Shown: positions 9,172-18,539 of the stretch, one piece after another
How positions within the stretch are numbered: the first letter of the stretch is position 1
Layout of the letters: each line of letters starts with the position of its first letter
Translations under genes and position numbers: made by a program
IMG/VR virus record: IMGVR_UViG_3300044846_004348
Location: 1-64,000 of that record
Direction: 5' to 3' (one strand)
Source: a virus
DNA length: 64,000 nucleotides
Notes under the pieces: model-generated
Database searches by the model: none
What the model was told of the DNA's origin: nothing
What the model saw: the letters and a program-made list of their open reading frames with translations, nothing else

Positions 9172-9678
9172 ATGTCTACATTGCCAGATTTATCAGGCGT
9201 TAGTCAGGAAGCTAAGGCTTTATCGGAGTTAATGCAATTAGTTTTAGATAAATTAGAAAATGTTTATGATTCATACAGCATGCCTCTACCTGCTCGTAGG
9301 TATTGGACTTTTGGCACACCTTCAGTTGATTGCGAACAAGTAGTAGTTTCTTTTAATCAGTTGTATTTAGGTCCTCCAGGAGATGAGGCAACTGAGCCTC
9401 GTCGTTGTAGAGATCCTAGAACTGCTGTATTAAATATTTCTGTATCTAGACCAGTTCCAGTAGTTGGTCCAAGTGGTGCACCTCCAACAGCAAATGCAAT
9501 TATTGAGGGCTCTCTAGCTGCAGCATATGACGCATGGATTCTTATGGAAAACGCTGCTCAACTAGATACTTGGGAGACTTCAGGTTTCGGTTTAGGTGTT
9601 ATTGCAACTGTATCTGCAATTCAACCAGAGGGTGGATTTCAAACAGTAGTGCTTACTCTAACTCTGGCAGTTCCGTAA
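9172..9678 (+). CDS. Tail terminator / head-tail joining protein (probable)
   Basis: 168 residues; AAAGGAGAAAAAG site before ATG. The segments RRYWTFGTPSVDCEQVVVSF, NQLYLGPPGDEA, RRCRDPRTAVLNISVSRPVP and the ending FQTVVLTLTLAVP form a pattern I associate with actinophage head-tail joining or tail terminator proteins. The stop codon overlaps the start of the next gene (TAATG), suggesting coupled translation. It could instead be a head completion (stopper) protein. Confidence 0.55.
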   Translation: MSTLPDLSGVSQEAKALSELMQLVLDKLENVYDSYSMPLPARRYWTFGTPSVDCEQVVVSFNQLYLGPPGDEATEPRRCRDPRTAVLNISVSRPVPVVGPSGAPPTANAIIEGSLAAAYDAWILMENAAQLDTWETSGFGLGVIATVSAIQPEGGFQTVVLTLTLAVP

Positions 9679-10070
9679 TGGTTTTTGTACAAAATAAAGT
9701 AGGTTACGAAGCTACATTTGATTCAACTAGCGGGCTAATTGGGGTTTGGTCTCGCGCCAAAGCCGAGCAAATAAGGAGTCTTGCAAAAGTTCAAGTTGGA
9801 AAAAAGACTGGTCTTCTTCAAGGATCTATAAGAGTTAGTCATCGTAAGAATAGAAACCCTGGTTTACGGGGTCACACTCTTACTATCGAGTCTGAAGTTC
9901 CATACGCTTATCTACATCATGAAGGCACTAAACCTCATGTTATTAGACCTAATACTCAAAGGGTTTTAAGATTTAGAGCTAGTGGAAGAACTATATTTAC
10001 CGAAAGAGTTTTTCACCCTGGGACACAGCCAAACAGATATCTTTCAGATCAATTAAGGAAGGTCTTTTAG
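9678..10070 (+). CDS. HK97 gp10-like neck / tail completion protein
   Basis: 130 residues from the ATG at 9678, which overlaps the upstream stop by one base. The frame is open further upstream to an ATG at 9534, but that stretch lies inside the previous gene in another frame and reads as low-quality sequence. The protein is basic, with AKVQVGKKTGLLQGSIRVSH, YAYLHHEGTKPHVIRP and a C-terminal HPGTQPNRYLSDQL. These are the hallmarks of HK97 gp10-type neck proteins, which complete the head-tail joint. Confidence 0.7.
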   Translation: MVFVQNKVGYEATFDSTSGLIGVWSRAKAEQIRSLAKVQVGKKTGLLQGSIRVSHRKNRNPGLRGHTLTIESEVPYAYLHHEGTKPHVIRPNTQRVLRFRASGRTIFTERVFHPGTQPNRYLSDQLRKVF

Positions 10071-10140
10071 TGATATTATTTATTAATAGTGGCTTAAAAT
10101 CCATTAAGTCAAAGACACAAACTAAAAGAAAGTAGTTAAC

Positions 10141-10491
10141 ATGACAACACGATTTAAAGATTTTGGCGGTGCAGATTCTCAGCCAAAGGAAGCAATAAAA
10201 TTTAAACTACATGAAGAAGAGTTTTTATGTAAATCAGCAATTCAGGGTAAAACTCTTCTTAATTTAGTTGCTAAAACAGAGAATAATGAGCCATCTGAAC
10301 TTGCTAAAGTAATTGACGAGTTTTTTAGTCAAGTACTAGAGAAAGAAAGTTTGACTAGATTCGACAATCTTTTGAAACACGATAAAAAAATTGTTTCACT
10401 AGAAACTCTTGGTGAAATTACCTCATGGCTTATGGAGCAGTACTCAGATCGCCCTTTAACGGAGCCAGAGCCTTCCTCGAATGGGCAGTAG
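10141..10491 (+). CDS. Tail assembly chaperone, short form (G)
   Basis: 116 residues; acidic and helical. It lies directly upstream of the tape measure gene, the standard place for the lambda G/GT-type chaperone pair. These chaperones bind the tape measure protein before tail polymerisation. The in-frame heptamer CCCTTTA at 10452-10458 allows a fraction of ribosomes to slip back one base and make a longer product. The short product ends EPEPSSNGQ. Confidence 0.8.
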   Translation: MTTRFKDFGGADSQPKEAIKFKLHEEEFLCKSAIQGKTLLNLVAKTENNEPSELAKVIDEFFSQVLEKESLTRFDNLLKHDKKIVSLETLGEITSWLMEQYSDRPLTEPEPSSNGQ

Positions 10492-10874
10492 GACTCTGGC
10501 CTTATGTTAACGGTAAAGCATTAATGAACGGTATAAAACTAGAAGAGTTAAATTCTGTCGATATGATTGATATTTTACATTACATGTTTGAAGAAGATAT
10601 GAATGTTCAAAGTCAAGAACAGATGGACGCAAAAACTGCAGTAAGAGATGTAATTTATAAAGATTTTTACAGTTCTTACTATCCTTTTGGTGGTACCAGA
10701 AAGACAAATAGTAATTTAAATGCTGCTGGTGAGCCCGTTTCTAACTTTACTGATGATATTAAACCTTTTGATCCAGGAGTATCTCCAATTAGAAAAGGTT
10801 ACATACCGCCAACAAAGTTTGACCCAAATTCTACCAAGCCCTTTGGTAATAATTTAGATTCCCCACTTAATTAG
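10425..10874 (+). CDS. Tail assembly chaperone, T part reached by -1 frameshift
   Basis: This frame lies -1 relative to the preceding gene and overlaps its 3' end. The ATG at 10425 has no Shine-Dalgarno sequence, so independent initiation is unlikely. Slippage on C CCT TTA at 10452-10458 would join residues 1-106 of the short form to the sequence starting NGARAFLEWAVGLWPYVNG, giving a fusion of about 244 residues ending at 10874. The T part has an amphipathic helix near its start and a Pro-rich end. This is the usual arrangement for long-tailed phages. Confidence 0.8.
   Translation: MAYGAVLRSPFNGARAFLEWAVGLWPYVNGKALMNGIKLEELNSVDMIDILHYMFEEDMNVQSQEQMDAKTAVRDVIYKDFYSSYYPFGGTRKTNSNLNAAGEPVSNFTDDIKPFDPGVSPIRKGYIPPTKFDPNSTKPFGNNLDSPLN
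10452..10458 (+). promoter_or_regulatory. -1 ribosomal frameshift slippery heptamer
   Basis: CCCTTTA fits X-XXY-YYZ and sits in the correct phase (zero-frame codons CCT TTA). It lies 33 bases before the short-form stop codon and inside the overlap with the -1 frame. I did not find an obvious strong downstream stem by eye. Confidence 0.78.
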
Positions 10875-10896
10875 TAGAAATTGGAGGTGATGATGT

Positions 10897-13800
10897 ATGG
10901 CAGTAGTAGGTAGTGCAAGTGTTGTCGTTAACGTCATCACCTCTGGGGTAGACAAGCAACTATCAGGTGCTTTTAGTGGCGGAGATAGAATCGGTAGAGA
11001 CGCTGGTAAGAAAGCTTCTGCTGGTTTTTCTAAAGGTTTTGCTGGTGGTGGCGGTGGAAGAAGACTTTTCTCTGATCAATTTTTTAAAGAAGCAGACAGA
11101 GCAAGAAAAACATTTCAAAGATTACTAAGAGTAGGTTATGCTTTAACTCCAGCTTTAGCAGCATTGGCTGGTATTTTAGGTAATGCCGCTGGAGCTTTGT
11201 TTTTACTTGCAACTGCGGCAGGTACTGCTGCTCCAGCACTTATTGTTTTGCCAGCTTCTCTTTTTGCCATAGCTCAGGCTGCAGTTGTAGCAAAAGTTGC
11301 TTTAATGGGCGTAGGTAAGGCTATTCAGGCAGGACTTAAGCCTTTAAAAAGTGGTGCCGCAGAAAATAAGGCTCTAGAAAATGCTCTTGAAAGATTAGAA
11401 GAAGCACGTATAAGACTTGCTCGTGCTGAAGAAGATAGAGCCGAAATTATTGCTGATGCAAATAAAAAAATTGTAGATGCTGAAGAAGATTATATTGATT
11501 CACAATATGAGTCAGAAAAAGCTGCTAAAGCTCTTTCTAAGGCTAGAGAAGAAGCTACAGAAGATTTACAACAACTTAGATTTGAAACTGAAGATGCTGC
11601 AATTTCTGAACAAAAAGCAAGACTTGAATTTGAGCGTTCTCGTGAATCGTTACAGCGTGTTCAAGATCTTCCACCTAACTCTCGTGCTAGACGTGAAGCA
11701 GAACTTGCATTTGCTGAAGCAGATTTAAATTTAAGAAGGTCTATTGATAAAAATTCTGATTTAAAGAAGGCAGAAGCAGAGGCTACTGCTGCTGGTGTTG
11801 ATGGATCAGAAAAAGTATTAGATGCTTCAGAAGCCTTAGCTGAGGCTAAAGAAAGAGAGCAAAAGGCATATGAAGCTGTTGGTGAAGCAGCATTGGATGC
11901 TGCTAGGGCTCAAAGAGATGCAAATAGGGCTGTAGCAGATGCAGAAAGAGCACTTGCAGAAGCAAAAGAAGATGTTGCTGACGCTGCTAAAGGCGCTAAA
12001 GATTCTGTAGATCAATTTGCTGAGGCAATGAAAAGATTGTCTCCCGAAGCTCAAGATTTTGTTAGATATATGTTATCTCTTAAAGATTCTTTCCAAGAAC
12101 TTAGAGCTGCTGCTGGTAGAGAATTTTTTCCTAAGTTAACACTTGCTATAGATAATTTAGTTACAAACTTACTTCCTAAATTAAATCCTCTTTTTGAAAG
12201 AACTGGCTCTATTCTTGGTGACGTAGCAATGGATATATCTAACGTTGTTACATCTACAGAAAACATTGGCAGACTTGAGAGAATTTGGTCTACAAACGAT
12301 CAGTTAATTGGTAATTTCGGAAGATCTGTTGGAAATCTTTATGAAGTTCTTTTAATTTTACTAGATGCCGCTGAACCTCTTATTAGGGAGTTTGGTGAGT
12401 GGATTGAGACTATTACTGAAGGTTGGCAACAAACTTTAAATGCTGAAGGTGCTTTCGATAGACTTAGAGGTTCTTTTGAAAGAGCAGGGGAAGTAGCAAA
12501 ACTTTTAGGTGAAATACTTGGTAATATTTTTACTGGAGTTCTTAATTTAGGTAAGGCTGCTAATTCTGGTGGTGCTTTAGATCTTTTCTTAACAAGAATG
12601 AGAGATGCAACTGAAAGTTTTGAAAACTTTACTGGAAGTGAAGCAGGAAGAAAGAAAGCTGAAGAATACTTTTTAACTACCGCAGAGAATGCTTTAACTT
12701 TAGGAAGAATTGTTGGAAAGTTACTTAAACCTTTTGGGGAAATAGGTGCAAGTCAAGATTTTGGTAATTTTCTTGGATCTTTAGAAAGAGCTGTTGAAAC
12801 TCTCACTGGCACATTGGATGACTTACTTGCTGATGGAATTTTAACATCGTTTGGTCTTTTTATTGAAGAATTTGCTACAACCATTGCTGGTTTTACAGTA
12901 GGTGGGGGTATTACAGTATTTTTTGATACTTTAACAGGGATTCTTGAAGTTATAAATAATATTATAACTTCCGATGCAGGTAAAGCATTTATAACAACAT
13001 TTGCTCCTATACTAGCTTTTTTTAGTGCTTTAGGTTTTGCTGGCGGCATTGCAAAGTTTTTTGGTAAAGTTATTGTTGGAACTTTAGGTTCAGCCTTTGG
13101 TGTACTGACTGGAATTTTTGGTGCTTTCTCTACAGCATTCAGATTCCTTATGACTTTTTTTAGAAATCCAGCAATTATTGTTAGGTTTATATCAATAGCT
13201 ATAGCTCCCTTAGCAAGTGCTGTTGGTTTAGCAGTTGGTCCATTTTTGTTAATAGTAGGGGCAATTGCTTTATTAGTAGGAGTACTTGTTGGTGCTTATC
13301 AGGCAAGTGAAGATTTTAGAACTGCTGTCTCTGAACTTTTTGCAGTTGTTAAAGAGTCAATTGTTGGTGCTTTAGATCAGGTAAAAGCTTCCTTTGAAGA
13401 TGCTTTTGGACCGATAGATGATATTAAAACTAAAATTATGGATGGCTTTAAAGTAATTGGAGACTTTATAGCAACATATGTAATTCCAATTTTTAAAGTA
13501 ATTATTCCTGCTGCCATAGGTTACTTAGGTGGAATAATTTCTGGATTGATCTATGTTGTAAAAGCTGTTTGGGACTATTTTACATTTGCATTTAATATGA
13601 TAAAAGGAATATTTAAACTATTTACTGGGGATACCGAAGGGGCTGTAGCAGCTTTTAAAAAGGCTTGGGAAGGTTTAAAAAGTTTCTTTAAAAATATAGT
13701 TAAAGCAATATATGCTCCTTTTGCTGGATTAGTTAACGGAATAATTAGAGGAATAAATTCAATAATTAGAGCTAAAAACAAACTTACTGATAACCAGACT

Positions 13801-14100
13801 TCCGAGTTAAGTCTTCTACCTACGGTATTAGATTTCGCTGAGGGTGGAACCGTATACCCAAGATCTGGTGGAGTTATTGCAAGAGTTGCAGAAGCTGGCA
13901 GACCAGAAAGAATTGAACCTTTAGATCCTAATGGTTTATCTGAAAGAGATAAAGCAATAGTAAAAATGTTTGCTGGTGGTAGTGGTGCTGGTACTGGTCC
14001 GACTATAAATGTGTACCCATCTCAGGGGATGGATGAGAGACAACTTGCTGAAATAGTTTCAAGAAAACTTGCTTTTCAGATGCGTAAAGGCGGAATTTAA
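10897..14100 (+). CDS. Tape measure protein
   Basis: 1067 residues; GGAGGTGATG site before ATG. The N-terminus is basic and Gly-rich. Hydrophobic segments lie at about 80-150 (LTPALAALAGILGNAAGALF) and about 690-800. A long charged coiled-coil region spans about 165-380. A C-terminal segment after 970 is typical of tape measure ends (FAEGGTVYPRSGGVIARVAEAG). At roughly 0.15 nm per residue the tail would be about 160 nm long, which is inference from length. No lytic transglycosylase or peptidase motif was seen. The stop overlaps the next start (TAATG). Confidence 0.92.
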   Translation: MAVVGSASVVVNVITSGVDKQLSGAFSGGDRIGRDAGKKASAGFSKGFAGGGGGRRLFSDQFFKEADRARKTFQRLLRVGYALTPALAALAGILGNAAGALFLLATAAGTAAPALIVLPASLFAIAQAAVVAKVALMGVGKAIQAGLKPLKSGAAENKALENALERLEEARIRLARAEEDRAEIIADANKKIVDAEEDYIDSQYESEKAAKALSKAREEATEDLQQLRFETEDAAISEQKARLEFERSRESLQRVQDLPPNSRARREAELAFAEADLNLRRSIDKNSDLKKAEAEATAAGVDGSEKVLDASEALAEAKEREQKAYEAVGEAALDAARAQRDANRAVADAERALAEAKEDVADAAKGAKDSVDQFAEAMKRLSPEAQDFVRYMLSLKDSFQELRAAAGREFFPKLTLAIDNLVTNLLPKLNPLFERTGSILGDVAMDISNVVTSTENIGRLERIWSTNDQLIGNFGRSVGNLYEVLLILLDAAEPLIREFGEWIETITEGWQQTLNAEGAFDRLRGSFERAGEVAKLLGEILGNIFTGVLNLGKAANSGGALDLFLTRMRDATESFENFTGSEAGRKKAEEYFLTTAENALTLGRIVGKLLKPFGEIGASQDFGNFLGSLERAVETLTGTLDDLLADGILTSFGLFIEEFATTIAGFTVGGGITVFFDTLTGILEVINNIITSDAGKAFITTFAPILAFFSALGFAGGIAKFFGKVIVGTLGSAFGVLTGIFGAFSTAFRFLMTFFRNPAIIVRFISIAIAPLASAVGLAVGPFLLIVGAIALLVGVLVGAYQASEDFRTAVSELFAVVKESIVGALDQVKASFEDAFGPIDDIKTKIMDGFKVIGDFIATYVIPIFKVIIPAAIGYLGGIISGLIYVVKAVWDYFTFAFNMIKGIFKLFTGDTEGAVAAFKKAWEGLKSFFKNIVKAIYAPFAGLVNGIIRGINSIIRAKNKLTDNQTSELSLLPTVLDFAEGGTVYPRSGGVIARVAEAGRPERIEPLDPNGLSERDKAIVKMFAGGSGAGTGPTINVYPSQGMDERQLAEIVSRKLAFQMRKGGI

Positions 14101-16466
14101 TGACATTACTTAATCAAGGTAAAGAATTTGAATTAGTAAACAAAAGTTTAACTCCTGTTGAAGAACCTATTAAAACTGGTCTTAAACTCCCTGGAGATAT
14201 AGTTTTAGGTAGTTTTGTTTTTAACACTGTCGATGAGTATGACGTTATTTGGGTTGTGACTGATATTGGTGGTTGGTGGAATCCACCAGAAGCAGAGATG
14301 CCAGACATAACTAGAGGTTACGGTGATGGCTCTTACGATTTTCAAGGAAGGTATGTAGCAAGAGAGTTAACTTTAGAAGGTGTATTTTTAACCAAAGACC
14401 CTTCACTAGTTGAAGCTGCTAGGGATCGACTTATCGAGGCAACTAATCTTGTTTACAAAGGTGCTTGGTTAATTACTGGTACTGATCCAAAAAGAGCTTC
14501 TTTTGTTCGTCTTTCTGGTCAAGTAGAAATTGAAACAACTAATGCGAGAGGTAGAACTGAGTTTTCTATTGGTCTTCGTGCTGCTGATCCTATTAAATAT
14601 GAGTGGAATGATTCCGAACCAGATGGTTATACGGTTATAGAGATACCTGCTAAAAACTTTATTAATGGAGATTCTGGCGTACAGACTATTACAAATATAG
14701 GTAATTATGATGTGCCTGTTTATTTGGAAGTAGTCGGTCCAGTTACATCTCCAGCAACTATTTTTAATAGAACTAGAGAAGAACTTGTATTAATGGTTTC
14801 TGGTATTAGAGGAAGACTTGGTTCTGTAATTGATAATAAAGAGCTTACTTTAGTTGAGTCTAGTTTAAAAGATGTGGCCACTCTTACTACACGTACAGCT
14901 CATAATTTTCAAGTAGGAGATGAAATTTTAGTTGAGGGAGTTGATAATATATTTGATGGACTATATATAATATCTTCTGTCCCTAGTGCAACAACATTTA
15001 CATATGAAATTGAAAATATCTCTAGTACATTACCAATTGTTCAAAAAAGTTTATTTAACAATATTGCCACTATCGAAACATCTGAAAATCATTCTTTTGA
15101 AGTAAACGATTCTATTTTTATATCTGGAGTGGATTCTGTATTTAATGGTACTAGCAGGATAACTGCAAAAACACTAAACACATTTTCTTTTGCAAAAACT
15201 AGAAATACTTCTACCTCTATAACTGGTGCAAGTATTATCTCAAATCAAGCAAATATTATTACTTTAGACCCCCACGAATTTATTCTCGGTGAAACTGTAA
15301 CTATTTCTGGTCTAGGGGGTAACTATAACGGCTCTTACATTATAACTTCTATTCCATCTTCTACAACATTTACTTATGCCGTAACTAGAACTAATGCTAG
15401 AAGTATTTTGAATAGGGTTTTAACTTCAAATGTTGCAACAATAACTTTAGACAATAATCATAATTTTCTTAGTGGAGAAAGTGTGCTTATTTCTGGAATA
15501 AATGATGCCTTTGATGGTGTTTATCAAATATCTTCTATTCCAACAACTACTACTTTTACATACAACCGTGAGAGATCTACTTCAAAAACAGTTACGGTTA
15601 AATCTAGAAATTCAAATACATCCATAATAACAACTGGTAGCGCCCACGGTTTATCTGCTACCGAGCAAGTTACTATCTCGGATGTAGAAGGCTTTAATGG
15701 AACATTTACTGTAACTTCAATTTTAAGTTCTAATAGTTTTAGTTTTGCCCAAACTGGCTCTAATCTAAACCCGACTGCAGTTTCTAATGGAAAACTAGTT
15801 GTAAATAAAAGACTAGTTTCTAAAAGAAAAAGACAAGGAAATGTTGCAACTATTACTACAGCAACCTCTCACGGGTTATTTGTAGGTGAAACTGTTAATA
15901 TTGAAGGAGTAGAAGCTAGTTATAACGGTGCAGGTAAAACTGTTACTGCTATACCTACAAGTAATTCTTTTACCTATTCTTCTACTGGTTCAGATGAAGC
16001 AGAACTTAACTCTGGAGGGTTAGTATCACTACTAGGAAACTACGCGGTATTACCAAGTAGCGCCTCGGTTGTGGGATTTGCCACAGTTTCTGGAAGTCTG
16101 CCTTTTACTTCAGTCCCTGGAACTGCAGTAGTTAATAATTATGTAGGCACCCCTATCTCTGGTGGAGTGACTCCACTAGTTACTGGCGGTAGGGCAACTA
16201 AAAAGAATGAAGTTCCTTTTACCCCTGGAGTTTCTATCTCTACAACAGCTACTGCAACTTATGGTCCAGATTTGTTAGAAATAGATACTCTTAACAGAGA
16301 TGTATTTTTAAACGGAGAAGTTGAAGGGGCTAGGGCAAAAATAGATATTCTTGCTGATTTTATAAAACTATCCCCTGGTGAAAATATTATTGAGTTTGAA
16401 GATTCTGGTAATCCAAATAGCGACGCGCTGTTAAAAATTTACTATAGATCTGGATGGTTAGGTTAG
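14100..16466 (+). CDS. Distal tail (Dit-like) minor tail protein carrying six inserted beta repeats
   Basis: 788 residues. Residues 1-190 match the Dit pattern (GGWWNPPEAEMPDITRGYGD, GRYVARELTLEGVF, ASFVRLSGQVEIETTNARGR, FSIGLRAADPIKYEW). The C-terminal 70 residues (LLEIDTLNRDVFLNGEVEGA and ENIIEFEDSGNPNSDALLKI) match the end of Dit-type proteins. Between them, about residues 255-640 hold six copies of a roughly 65-residue beta repeat of the form HxFxxGExVxISGVxxxYNGxYxITSIPSxTTFTY. Dit forms the hub between tail tube and tip. The repeats interrupt it and probably project outward. The first repeat follows a second beta segment (VPVYLEVVGPVTSPATIFN). Confidence 0.8.
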   Translation: MTLLNQGKEFELVNKSLTPVEEPIKTGLKLPGDIVLGSFVFNTVDEYDVIWVVTDIGGWWNPPEAEMPDITRGYGDGSYDFQGRYVARELTLEGVFLTKDPSLVEAARDRLIEATNLVYKGAWLITGTDPKRASFVRLSGQVEIETTNARGRTEFSIGLRAADPIKYEWNDSEPDGYTVIEIPAKNFINGDSGVQTITNIGNYDVPVYLEVVGPVTSPATIFNRTREELVLMVSGIRGRLGSVIDNKELTLVESSLKDVATLTTRTAHNFQVGDEILVEGVDNIFDGLYIISSVPSATTFTYEIENISSTLPIVQKSLFNNIATIETSENHSFEVNDSIFISGVDSVFNGTSRITAKTLNTFSFAKTRNTSTSITGASIISNQANIITLDPHEFILGETVTISGLGGNYNGSYIITSIPSSTTFTYAVTRTNARSILNRVLTSNVATITLDNNHNFLSGESVLISGINDAFDGVYQISSIPTTTTFTYNRERSTSKTVTVKSRNSNTSIITTGSAHGLSATEQVTISDVEGFNGTFTVTSILSSNSFSFAQTGSNLNPTAVSNGKLVVNKRLVSKRKRQGNVATITTATSHGLFVGETVNIEGVEASYNGAGKTVTAIPTSNSFTYSSTGSDEAELNSGGLVSLLGNYAVLPSSASVVGFATVSGSLPFTSVPGTAVVNNYVGTPISGGVTPLVTGGRATKKNEVPFTPGVSISTTATATYGPDLLEIDTLNRDVFLNGEVEGARAKIDILADFIKLSPGENIIEFEDSGNPNSDALLKIYYRSGWLG
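14865..16020 (+). repeat. Six tandem copies of a beta-rich protein repeat within the Dit gene
   Basis: The copies are marked by IFDGLYIISSVPSATTFTY, VFNGTSRITAKTLNTFSF, NYNGSYIITSIPSSTTFTY, AFDGVYQISSIPTTTTFTY, GFNGTFTVTSILSSNSFSF and SYNGAGKTVTAIPTSNSFTY, about 55-70 residues apart. They are protein-level repeats; the DNA copies have diverged. Confidence 0.8.
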
Positions 16467-16514
16467 TATTTACATGTATAACACGACGACACGACGAAAT
16501 ATAAAGGTGCTGTA

Positions 16515-18539
16515 ATGGCTATAGAAGAAAGCATTGAATATAGATTCTTTCTTACGGATCTTTTAAGTAATGAAATTATCTCTGAAGTACCTTTTAAAGA
16601 TGTAAGTTTTAGTAGACAAATTCGTCGTGCTGGCGAGTTTTCAGGAAAAATTTCATTTATACCTCAGACTAGCGGTTTAAATCTTTACGAATCGACAATG
16701 CCAGGCAGAACTGGGCTATATGTAATGAGGAATGGAGTTTGTGTTTGGGGCGGAATTATATGGTCTAGATCTTATGATGTTTTGTCAAAAGAGTTAGATG
16801 TTTCTGCTGCAGAATTTATTAGTTATTTCTATCACAGGCATGTTTGGCAAACTTTAGTTTATGGTTCTAAATTTATTGGTATAGCTTCATACTCAATCAC
16901 TTCTGGTGTTGCAACTGTTGTGACAGAAGAACCTCACGGATTTGAGACTGGTGATAAAGTTGCAATTACTTTTACTAGTCCTTTAGTAGACGGTGTTAGG
17001 ACTATATCTTCAGTAAATTCGGCTAATCAATTCACTTTTAATGTGGCTTCTGCAAACGTACTATCTACGTCAATAAATAGTGGTGCAGTTAGAGGCTTAG
17101 TAGATACTTTTGATTTTGTTAGAGACATACTAAATTTAACTGCTACAGATCTTTCAGGTATAAACTTTGCAAATGAAGAGATAGAGCCTTCTCAAACTTT
17201 TGAAGTCGCTATTATCTCAAAACAAAGATTTAATAATTTAGTTACTTTAGTTACCTCTTCTGCACATAATTTAGTTATTGGTCAAGAAGTGTTAGTTTAT
17301 GAAGTTGACACTGCATTAAATGGTTCTCATGTCGTTACTAGTACCCCAGACGATACTACTTTTACATACGATTTACCTGGACCAAACATTACTAAAAGCA
17401 CTCTTCCTGGGTTAAAAACAATAAACATATCTACAAAAACTCTTACTGCTTCTCCTAGTGCAACTACTATAGATAGTCCAGCAACAGCCACAATTGTCCT
17501 CGCTGAGCCTCATGGAGCTGGGACAGGTCAAAGAGTTTTACTTCAAGGTGTTGATTCATTTTTTGTAGATAGACTCGATAAAAGATATGACGGATTTTTT
17601 GAGATTATAAATGTTCCTAATTCTACAACTTTTGAATACACCACTACAGGTATTTTAAGTGAGACTACCGCCTCAGTTATAGGTGGTACTGCAACTTTTG
17701 GTAGCAAAATAGTTTATGGTTCTTATGGAAGTTTTTCTTATAATGCAGACATCGATATAAGAGTATCTAATGAAACTAGCGGTCTGTTTCAGGAACAAAA
17801 AATTTATAGAGGTTATGAGTTAAAAACTATTGGTGAAATATTAGAAGAGTACTCAGAAAATATAAACGGTTTTGAGTATAGAATTGATTGTGACTACGAT
17901 TACGATACAGCTTCATTTACTAGAACATTTGTGTTGTTAGATTTATCTGGTCCTCCTGAATTAGAGGAGGGTGGTTTGCCAGATATATCAAGGTTTGGTG
18001 CAAATCAATTTGTTTTTGAATATCCAGGAAACATCTCAAAATTTACTGTTGAAGAGTCAGCAGAAAACGCTGCTACCAGAATGTTTACTATGGGTAAAAT
18101 TGACGATATATCTGGTGACTCAAGTCAACCTTACTCTGCTGACTCGGCTACTCAGCTACTAAACAATTTAAATGGTAGAAGTTGGCCACTACTTGATCAA
18201 GCAGAATCTGTAGATGGGGTATCAAGTGAGCAAGAACTCTATTCTTACGCTAAAGACTATCTTTATGAGTCACTACCACCAATTAGTGAGTTTTCATTGT
18301 CTGTAAATGGGTCTTTATCTCCTATTGTTGGTAGCTATAAACCAGGTGATTTTTGTTCAATAATAGTTAATGACGAGTTTGTTCGTGAAAGGTTGGCTAG
18401 TGATTCTGAGCCAAGAAGCGACATCATCATTAGAAAAATTGTTAGTTATTCTGTAACTGTGCCTGATAGTCCTCACTACCCAGAGGATGTTTCATTAGAA
18501 CTTATTACTGATTGGAAGGTAGAAGATAGTGGCAACTAG
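16515..18539 (+). CDS. Tail tip / tail-associated protein (ReqiPepy6 Gp37-like) with beta repeats
   Basis: 674 residues; AAAGG site before ATG. The N-terminus (VSFSRQIRRAGEFSGKISFI, GLYVMRNGVCVWGGIIWSRS, KELDVSAAEFISYFYHRHVW) and the segment RIDCDYDYDTASFTRTFVLL match the Gp37-like tail proteins that follow Dit in actinophages. Three copies of the beta repeat seen in Dit interrupt it at about residues 120-195, 235-295 and 310-400. The C-terminus returns to a tail-hub fold (SLSVNGSLSPIVGSYKPGD, IIRKIVSYSVTVPD). It probably closes the tail tube and carries the fibres. Confidence 0.72.
   Translation: MAIEESIEYRFFLTDLLSNEIISEVPFKDVSFSRQIRRAGEFSGKISFIPQTSGLNLYESTMPGRTGLYVMRNGVCVWGGIIWSRSYDVLSKELDVSAAEFISYFYHRHVWQTLVYGSKFIGIASYSITSGVATVVTEEPHGFETGDKVAITFTSPLVDGVRTISSVNSANQFTFNVASANVLSTSINSGAVRGLVDTFDFVRDILNLTATDLSGINFANEEIEPSQTFEVAIISKQRFNNLVTLVTSSAHNLVIGQEVLVYEVDTALNGSHVVTSTPDDTTFTYDLPGPNITKSTLPGLKTINISTKTLTASPSATTIDSPATATIVLAEPHGAGTGQRVLLQGVDSFFVDRLDKRYDGFFEIINVPNSTTFEYTTTGILSETTASVIGGTATFGSKIVYGSYGSFSYNADIDIRVSNETSGLFQEQKIYRGYELKTIGEILEEYSENINGFEYRIDCDYDYDTASFTRTFVLLDLSGPPELEEGGLPDISRFGANQFVFEYPGNISKFTVEESAENAATRMFTMGKIDDISGDSSQPYSADSATQLLNNLNGRSWPLLDQAESVDGVSSEQELYSYAKDYLYESLPPISEFSLSVNGSLSPIVGSYKPGDFCSIIVNDEFVRERLASDSEPRSDIIIRKIVSYSVTVPDSPHYPEDVSLELITDWKVEDSGN

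Noticed and set aside
9534-9677. Longer N-terminal version of the neck protein
   Set aside because: The extension lies inside the preceding gene and is Cys/Ser-rich noise. The ATG at 9678 overlaps the upstream stop in the usual way.
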